Positions 6,333 to 9,713 of a stretch of DNA of 9,713 nt are shown here, piece by piece. Both the position numbers and the translations under genes were made by a program. Origin of the DNA: Planctomycetota bacterium (GTDB lineage Bacteria > Planctomycetota > Planctomycetia > Pirellulales > Lacipirellulaceae); contig JAKEIB010000132.1 in the NCBI GenBank assembly GCA_022614705.1, positions 1 through 9,713 of the forward strand. Direction: 5' to 3'. Below the pieces are notes generated by a model. It worked only from the letters and a program-made list of their open reading frames with translations, did no database searches and was not told where the DNA came from. How positions within the stretch are numbered: position 1 is the stretch's first letter; the number at the start of each line of letters is the position of its first letter.

Positions 6333-6996
6333 TCAACAAAGGCAAAATTCTCTTTCAGGAAATTGATATTCTATCGCACGCCGCCGATTAGCGTTGTATT
6401 TGGAAACGCAAACCGCGGGCTGCAGGGGTCTCCGGCACCGGGGGCCGGGAGCATCGTCCTGAAGCCAGCCTACGCTGCGGCGGACATTTCTCGCCCTTTT
6501 CCCAAAGACTCGGAATTTCCGGCGTTATCAGGTTGGCCGGCTGTTGAAAACCTGCTCCAGTGTTGATGAACGTCTATTATTGATCTCTGCGCAGCCAATG
6601 AGCCATTCCGGGAAAAGCATGGAGCACGGAGCTAGGAGCATGGAGCAAGAATTCCGACTCCACGCTCCCTGCCGGGTACCCTCTGGGTGGCTCCTTGCTA
6701 TCACCCAACAGGTTCATTATCTGCGTAGGACTCAATAAGATCGCGGCGACAATCGAACGTGTCTCTAACGGTCGTTTCATCCGACGATTCCCATAGGAAC
6801 CGAGCCTGAAGCCAATCCAGATTCACATTCGCCATGATTGTAACAATTCGCCCCCTCCCCGCGCTACCTGGAGGACGGCGCTGCATGTTACGATGGGAAC
6901 GCACGGTTTCGCCCGGCAAATTCGCCCGCCGCGCGATCGAGTTGCTGAATCCTCCATCGGTCCTTTCTCGCCTCAAACCGTTCTCGGAGTTTCGCC
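6333..6996. other. Divergent intergenic region between the DUF1559 and PHP genes
   Basis: About 660 bases separate the leader of the minus-strand DUF1559 gene from the plus-strand PHP gene. Frames exist on both strands, but none has a Shine-Dalgarno, recognisable domain or convincing composition. The stretch contains a small GC-rich inverted repeat near 6435 (CCGGC/GCCGG) and the heptamer repeat and hairpin at 6617-6668. It must also hold the promoter of the PHP gene, which I could not place. Confidence 0.4.
6617..6668 (+). repeat. Heptamer tandem repeat (GCATGGA type) running into a hairpin
   Basis: Four consecutive 7-base units, GCATGGA, GCACGGA, GCTAGGA and GCATGGA (6617-6644), are followed by a decayed fifth unit GCAAGAA. 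The last part, GGAGCATGGAG (6635-6645), is complementary with one mismatch (an A-G) to CTCCACGCTCC (6658-6668). The array therefore ends as one arm of an 11-base-pair hairpin with a 12-base loop. Confidence 0.65.
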
Positions 6997-8310
6997 ATGC
7001 GTGCGTTGTTGTGGATCGTGGCTCTGTTGGCTTGGATCGGAGGTGTCTCAACCGCCGATGCCGATACGATGGAGCGCATTCGCCCCGAAAAATTGCAGGC
7101 CGTGCGCGAGACGATCGAGGCCCTTAAGTCGCAGCGCCGCGAGGTAGGCCTCTCCAGCGGCTACGACGATGTGCGCTCCCTGTTGCACGTGCACTCTGCG
7201 TTTTCGCACGATAGCCGTGGCACGATCGAGGAGATCGTCGCGGCGGCCAAAGAGGCCGGCGTCCGTGCGATCATGTTCAGCGAACACCCGTCCAACGACT
7301 ACAACTATTTCCTTGATGGCCACCGCGGCTTCAAACAGGGCGTGCTGCTCATTCCCGGCGCCGAGACCGAAGGTTTTCTGGCCTATCCGCGACAGAGTAT
7401 CCAGGATCAGAAGACCGACACGCCCCAGGCCTTCTCCGACCTGGTGCGATCGACCGGGGGCCTGATCTTTCTGAGCCATCTGGAAGAGCGGATGGACTGG
7501 GAAATCGCCAACATCACCGGTGCCGAGATCTACAACACCCATGCCGACTTCAAGGAAGAAACCCGCTTCCTCGCCGCGCTCCGCTCGCCGCTGACAATGT
7601 TCAGCCTGGTCGGCGCCGTGAAGCAATACCCGCAAGAGGTGTTCGGCGCGCTGTTGGACTATCCGGCCGATTATCTCAAGCGCTACGACCAATTGTGCCA
7701 GCAGGGGCGGCACACGGGCGTCGCGGCCAACGACGCGCATCATAATCAGGCCTACCGCGTAAAGATTGTCGACAACGGCGCGGTGCTGGTCGAAGACGCC
7801 CTGGGCGCTCAGATCGCCAGGCTCGCCCCCGAGAAGTTCGCGCCCATCAAGCTGCTCACCGCCGGCAGGAAGCCCGGCGACCTGATCTTCGAACTCGATC
7901 TCGATCCCTACGTCCGCAGCTTCCGCCACGTGAGCACCCACCTGCTGCTCACGGAAGTCAACGAGGCCCAGGTGTGGCAGGCGCTCGGCAGCGGCCGGGC
8001 CTATGTAGCGTTCGATTGGATCGCCGATCCGACAGGCTTCGTCTATCGGGCCGACCGGGGCGCCGACAACTGGCCGGTCGGCAGTGAAGTGTCCTTCGCT
8101 GAAGGTTTGCACCTGCGGGCCGAAGCGCCGCTCGAGGGCCGCTTCAAGCTCGTCCGCGACGGCGAGGTGATTCTCGATCAGAGCGGCCCGGCGCTCGACT
8201 TCCCGGTCGACAAGCCGGGCGTCTACCGCGTCGAGGTCTGGCTGAACCTGGCCGGCGAAGATCGCCCCTGGATCCTCACAAACCCGATTTACGTACGTGC
8301 GAAGAAATAG
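6997..8310 (+). CDS. Exported PHP-domain metallohydrolase (437 aa)
   Basis: Residues 1-23 are a signal peptide (MRALLWIVALLAWIGGVSTA, then DAD), so this PHP-family enzyme is predicted to act outside the cytoplasm. The PHP metal-binding motifs appear in order: LLHVHSAFSHDS (H64, H66, D72), FSEH (H97), GAETEG (E123), FLSHLEE (H161), NTHADF (H182) and GVAANDAHH (D246, H248). This is nearly the full set expected for a tri-metal PHP phosphoesterase-type site, so it is probably active. The layout resembles secreted PHP proteins of the CehA/McbA type, but the substrate is unknown. Residues about 300-437 form an extra C-terminal beta-rich domain ending WILTNPIYVRAKK. The ATG at 6997 is supported by CGGAG seven bases upstream and by the signal peptide. 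The gene stands alone in its strand and is more GC-rich than the repeat-bearing gaps to its left. Confidence 0.9.
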   Translation: MRALLWIVALLAWIGGVSTADADTMERIRPEKLQAVRETIEALKSQRREVGLSSGYDDVRSLLHVHSAFSHDSRGTIEEIVAAAKEAGVRAIMFSEHPSNDYNYFLDGHRGFKQGVLLIPGAETEGFLAYPRQSIQDQKTDTPQAFSDLVRSTGGLIFLSHLEERMDWEIANITGAEIYNTHADFKEETRFLAALRSPLTMFSLVGAVKQYPQEVFGALLDYPADYLKRYDQLCQQGRHTGVAANDAHHNQAYRVKIVDNGAVLVEDALGAQIARLAPEKFAPIKLLTAGRKPGDLIFELDLDPYVRSFRHVSTHLLLTEVNEAQVWQALGSGRAYVAFDWIADPTGFVYRADRGADNWPVGSEVSFAEGLHLRAEAPLEGRFKLVRDGEVILDQSGPALDFPVDKPGVYRVEVWLNLAGEDRPWILTNPIYVRAKK

Positions 8311-8323
8311 ACGCGTGTCCTGA

Positions 8324-8354
8324 CGTGGGAGTGCGATAGTGGGTAAACTCCACG
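8324..8354 (+). terminator. Weak hairpin after the PHP gene
   Basis: CGTGGGAGT (8324-8332) pairs with ACTCCACG (8347-8354) if one G is bulged, starting 14 bases past the PHP stop codon. No T tract follows, so it is only a candidate transcript end. Confidence 0.25.
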
Positions 8355-8493
8355 AAAGTTAGGTTTTCCAGCGAGATGTCTGCTCTGGTGGGTGAGTCTC
8401 AAGCAGGGCGAAGCGGCGGGGACCGTTGGCCGATGAACGTCAACACGAAATTGGCGGACTGAATACGTCGACTGTGTCAATCAAATGCGTCAC
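8355..8493. other. Gene-free spacer between the PHP gene and the tRNA gene
   Basis: No credible coding frame lies here. A 63-codon minus-strand frame overlaps the PHP gene's 3' end, has no ribosome binding site and resembles no protein I know. The stretch is unremarkable apart from the flanking hairpins. Confidence 0.4.
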
Positions 8494-8522
8494 CGCAAGT
8501 AGTTTAGTAACAACTACTTGCG
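8494..8522 (-). terminator. Perfect 11-base-pair inverted repeat 3' of tRNA-Ser
   Basis: CGCAAGTAGTT (8494-8504) and AACTACTTGCG (8512-8522) are perfectly complementary around a 7-base loop. It lies 20 bases past the 3' end of the minus-strand tRNA gene, so it is well placed to end the tRNA precursor. The T-rich tract of an intrinsic terminator is lacking. Confidence 0.5.
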
Positions 8523-8541
8523 ACGACGGCAAAACCTAAGG

Positions 8542-8624
8542 CGGAGGGCATGGGACTCGAACCCACAACCCCTTGCGGGGCACCACATTTCCAGTGTGGC
8601 CGCTGGCCAATTCGCTTACCCTCC
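8542..8624 (-). tRNA. tRNA-Ser (anticodon GGA)
   Basis: On the minus strand the acceptor stem GGAGGGT pairs with GCCCTCC (last pair T-G). The anticodon stem CCACA/TGTGG encloses the loop CTGGAAA, giving anticodon GGA, which reads UCC and UCU serine codons. A long variable arm with stem CCCC/GGGG and loop GCAA marks this as a class II tRNA, as expected for serine. The T arm is GTGGG-TTCGAGT-CCCAT. The discriminator base is G, followed by CCT, so the 3' CCA is not encoded and would be added by CCA-adding enzyme. The D arm has GG in its loop. No repeat of the tRNA 3' end is seen elsewhere in the window, so nothing suggests an integrated element here. Confidence 0.95.
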
Positions 8625-9131
8625 GGGGAAGCGCTCGAACCGTTTATCGTAGCCAATAGTCGGTTCAGCGGCCAGGAAGGGATTTGAACAGGAGGCAACG
8701 GAGGGAACGGAGCGACGCATGGTGCGGGGTCGGGACTCGGCCGGGAGCTCCCCTCGACAGGCTCGGGGTCAGAGATTGTCGAAGCCAGCCGAATGGCGAC
8801 CCGCGCACAACCGGGAGACTCCGGTGGCAATCGACATGCGGTCGAATCACCTTGGCCGGATTGGGAAGTCGAACCATCTCGCTCGCCGTTTTTGCGGGGC
8901 TCGCGCAATAGTGCGTAAACATCGGGGTTCGTGACATTTTGCAGGAGGCGTTTTGCGGCCACTCGATGTAACTCCGTTCGCGGCCAGCGTTTGAAAATTG
9001 CGCGCCGCGCGGGGGTCCCACATCGGTCGTGCAAAATTCGACCATTTCGCACGTGCCGCGCGACAAACGCCCCGATAAAACAAGCGTCGCCAAGCATCGC
9101 GAGCGCGCATAACTCGGGGAATTTACGCGCG

Positions 9132-9166
9132 AGCTGTTAGCTTTTAGCTGTTGGCTGTTAGCCAGA
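9132..9166 (+). repeat. Heptamer tandem repeat (AGCTGTT type)
   Basis: Five consecutive 7-base units are visible: AGCTGTT, AGCTTTT, AGCTGTT, GGCTGTT and AGCCAGA. The first four differ from AGCTGTT at no more than two positions and the fifth is decayed. It is non-coding and lies in the gene-poor stretch upstream of the tRNA. Confidence 0.6.
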
Positions 9167-9252
9167 GGCGACAGCCGGTGTAGCCACTCACGACGAACGA
9201 CCAACAACTTACGCCTACTTTCGAATTGCCAAAGAACAAACCGCCGCATGCC

Positions 9253-9273
9253 GACTGAAAGCTGAGAGCTGAC
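9253..9273 (+). repeat. Short heptamer repeat (AGCTGAG type)
   Basis: Three 7-base units follow one another: GACTGAA, AGCTGAG and AGCTGAC. The array is short but has the same period and shares the AGCTG core with the repeat that ends 87 bases to its left. Confidence 0.45.
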
Positions 9274-9317
9274 GGATTTTTCCCCAGTTTAGCAGAATAG
9301 TGTACGGAATGCCATAT

Positions 9318-9638
9318 TCAGTTTTGGCCACCACGTTTCTTTCGCTTCCGGGCTTTTGTTGCGTTGCCGTTGCTGAGAGCGTCGGACTGGATGCGTTCGA
9401 GGAGGGCGGAGGCGGGTTCGTAGTCGCGGTGTTCGCGGCGGGCGAGCTCGGCCTCGGTGGGGACCAGTTGGCCTCGAAAGGCTTTTTGCAGGATGGCCTG
9501 CGTGAGCCGGTCGGCCCGCGCGGCGGCCGCCGCAGTGCGCCGCTCGATCGCCTCGGCGAGTTTGAAGAGGGCGTCGACGCGGCGGACGATTTCGTGCTGT
9601 TCGGGGAGTGGACACCAACGAATTTCATATGCTGCCAC
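9318..9638 (-). pseudogene. hsdS: C-terminal remnant of a type I restriction specificity subunit (HsdS)
   Basis: The 106-residue frame matches only the tail of HsdS, the DNA-recognition subunit of type I restriction-modification enzymes. CPLPEQHEIVRRVDALFKLA is the 'PLPPLAEQ..IV..V..L' conserved region at the end of the second target-recognition domain. A helical, probably coiled-coil segment with AAARADRLTQAILQKAFRGQ and LVPTEAELA follows, then EPASALLERIQSD and a basic tail KARKRKKRGGQN. Full HsdS proteins are usually 380-600 residues with two recognition domains; both are missing here. An in-frame TAG lies at 9653-9651, five codons before the first usable GTG (9638), so the gene does not simply continue off the edge in frame. 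No hsdR or hsdM is in the window. It is most likely a 5'-truncated, non-functional gene. A frameshifted full gene extending past the right edge is the alternative. Confidence 0.8.
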
Positions 9639-9713
9639 ACTACTGTCCGGCTAACGCCGGAGTGACTTTGGTTAACTCTTAGGATTTCAACAAGTTGCGT
9701 TCGACAATGCGTG
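9639..9713. other. Junction sequence upstream of the HsdS remnant
   Basis: These 75 bases do not continue the HsdS reading frame. They contain a small perfect inverted repeat, TCCGGC-TAAC-GCCGGA (9646-9661), next to CACACTACTG. This could be the edge of a mobile element that truncated the gene, but too little is visible to identify one. Confidence 0.3.

Larger units (their letters stand above)
8625..9317. other. Gene-poor region between tRNA-Ser and the HsdS remnant
   Basis: About 690 bases hold no frame I can support. Long minus-strand frames run through it and even over the tRNA, which argues against them. Visible structure includes the sequence CCCCTCGACAGGCTCGGGG (8752-8770), similar to dispersed 'CCTTCGACAGGCTC' sequences known from many genomes, and the two heptamer repeats at 9132 and 9253. 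The composition shifts along the stretch, with very GC-rich patches near 8700-8770 and 9000-9060, as in decayed DNA. Confidence 0.4.

Noticed and set aside
6153..6566. A 137-codon plus-strand frame over the DUF1559 leader
   Set aside because: It overlaps the DUF1559 ribosome binding site and start on the opposite strand, has no ribosome binding site of its own and has no recognisable motif.
6701..6835. A 44-codon minus-strand frame starting MANVNLDWLQARFLWES
   Set aside because: The acidic, aromatic composition looks less shadow-like than most short frames here, but there is no Shine-Dalgarno, no family recognised and no conservation evidence. It stays a possibility only.
7048..8112. A 354-codon open frame on the minus strand, antisense to the PHP gene
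   Set aside because: It is the mirror of a GC-rich, strongly coding plus-strand gene. It has no recognisable domain, no signal peptide and a composition rich in G, A, R and V, as expected of an antisense shadow. The PHP motifs on the plus strand are decisive.
8542..8562. Attachment site for an integrated element at the tRNA-Ser 3' end
   Set aside because: No second copy of the tRNA 3' end and no integrase gene is present in the window.
8752..8770. A terminator formed by CCCCTCGACAGGCTCGGGG
   Set aside because: The stem is short and imperfect, no gene ends nearby, and the sequence resembles a widely dispersed motif of unknown role.
8504..9249. Two minus-strand frames of about 195 codons
   Set aside because: One runs straight through the tRNA-Ser gene. 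Both are rich in R, S, P and A with no domain, consistent with GC-rich non-coding DNA.
9215..9640. A 141-codon minus-strand frame overlapping the HsdS remnant
   Set aside because: It is a shifted frame of the HsdS tail, which has clear family motifs in its own frame.

Overview
The window reads as chromosomal DNA of a planctomycete, probably order Pirellulales. The evidence is a DUF1559 pseudopilin-like protein with an H-X9-DG tail, several exported proteins ending in PEP-CTERM sorting tails, a dockerin-like module of the form common in that group, and a small 'GCG...GTVSG.VTLDGKPL' lipoprotein. This assignment comes from protein style; no marker gene is present.

Layout. From 1 to 6137 all genes lie on the minus strand and encode cell-envelope or exported proteins. 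Read in the direction of transcription they are: a DUF1559 protein (6137-5025), a lipoprotein with a carboxypeptidase-regulatory-like fold 55 bases downstream (4969-4514), a 320-residue PEP-CTERM protein (3862-2900), a 641-residue PEP-CTERM protein with an LamG-like domain and a dockerin-like module (2550-625), and the N-terminal 133 codons of another exported protein that runs off the left edge (399-1). The right third is a different neighbourhood. It holds a plus-strand gene for an exported PHP-domain metallohydrolase (6997-8310), a minus-strand tRNA-Ser(GGA) (8624-8542), about 690 bases with no credible gene, and a 5'-truncated remnant of a type I restriction specificity subunit (HsdS) at 9638-9318.

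How the genes relate. The DUF1559/lipoprotein pair looks like an operon. The PEP-CTERM proteins have signal peptides and C-terminal sorting tails, so they are expected to be exported and processed by an exosortase encoded elsewhere. They are separated by gaps of 200-650 bases and may be independently transcribed. The PHP protein is a stand-alone predicted exported hydrolase.

The most interesting content is in the intergenic DNA. Three families of short palindromic elements can be recognised. Family 1 is a REPIN-like double hairpin with outer inverted repeats (513-602, and inverted at 4330-4426) whose two copies differ by compensatory changes in the stems. Family 2 is a 140-170 base element with related ends and a conserved core (2584-2751, and inverted at 4171-4310). 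Family 3 is a long stem (4312-4515) ending on the lipoprotein stop codon. The family 1 copy at 4330-4426 sits inside the left arm of family 3, flanked by a perfect 12-base direct repeat, so the order of insertion can be read. Heptanucleotide tandem repeats occur at 6617, 9132 and 9253. I did not find a complete new defence or metabolic system; the only defence-related sequence is the broken HsdS tail.
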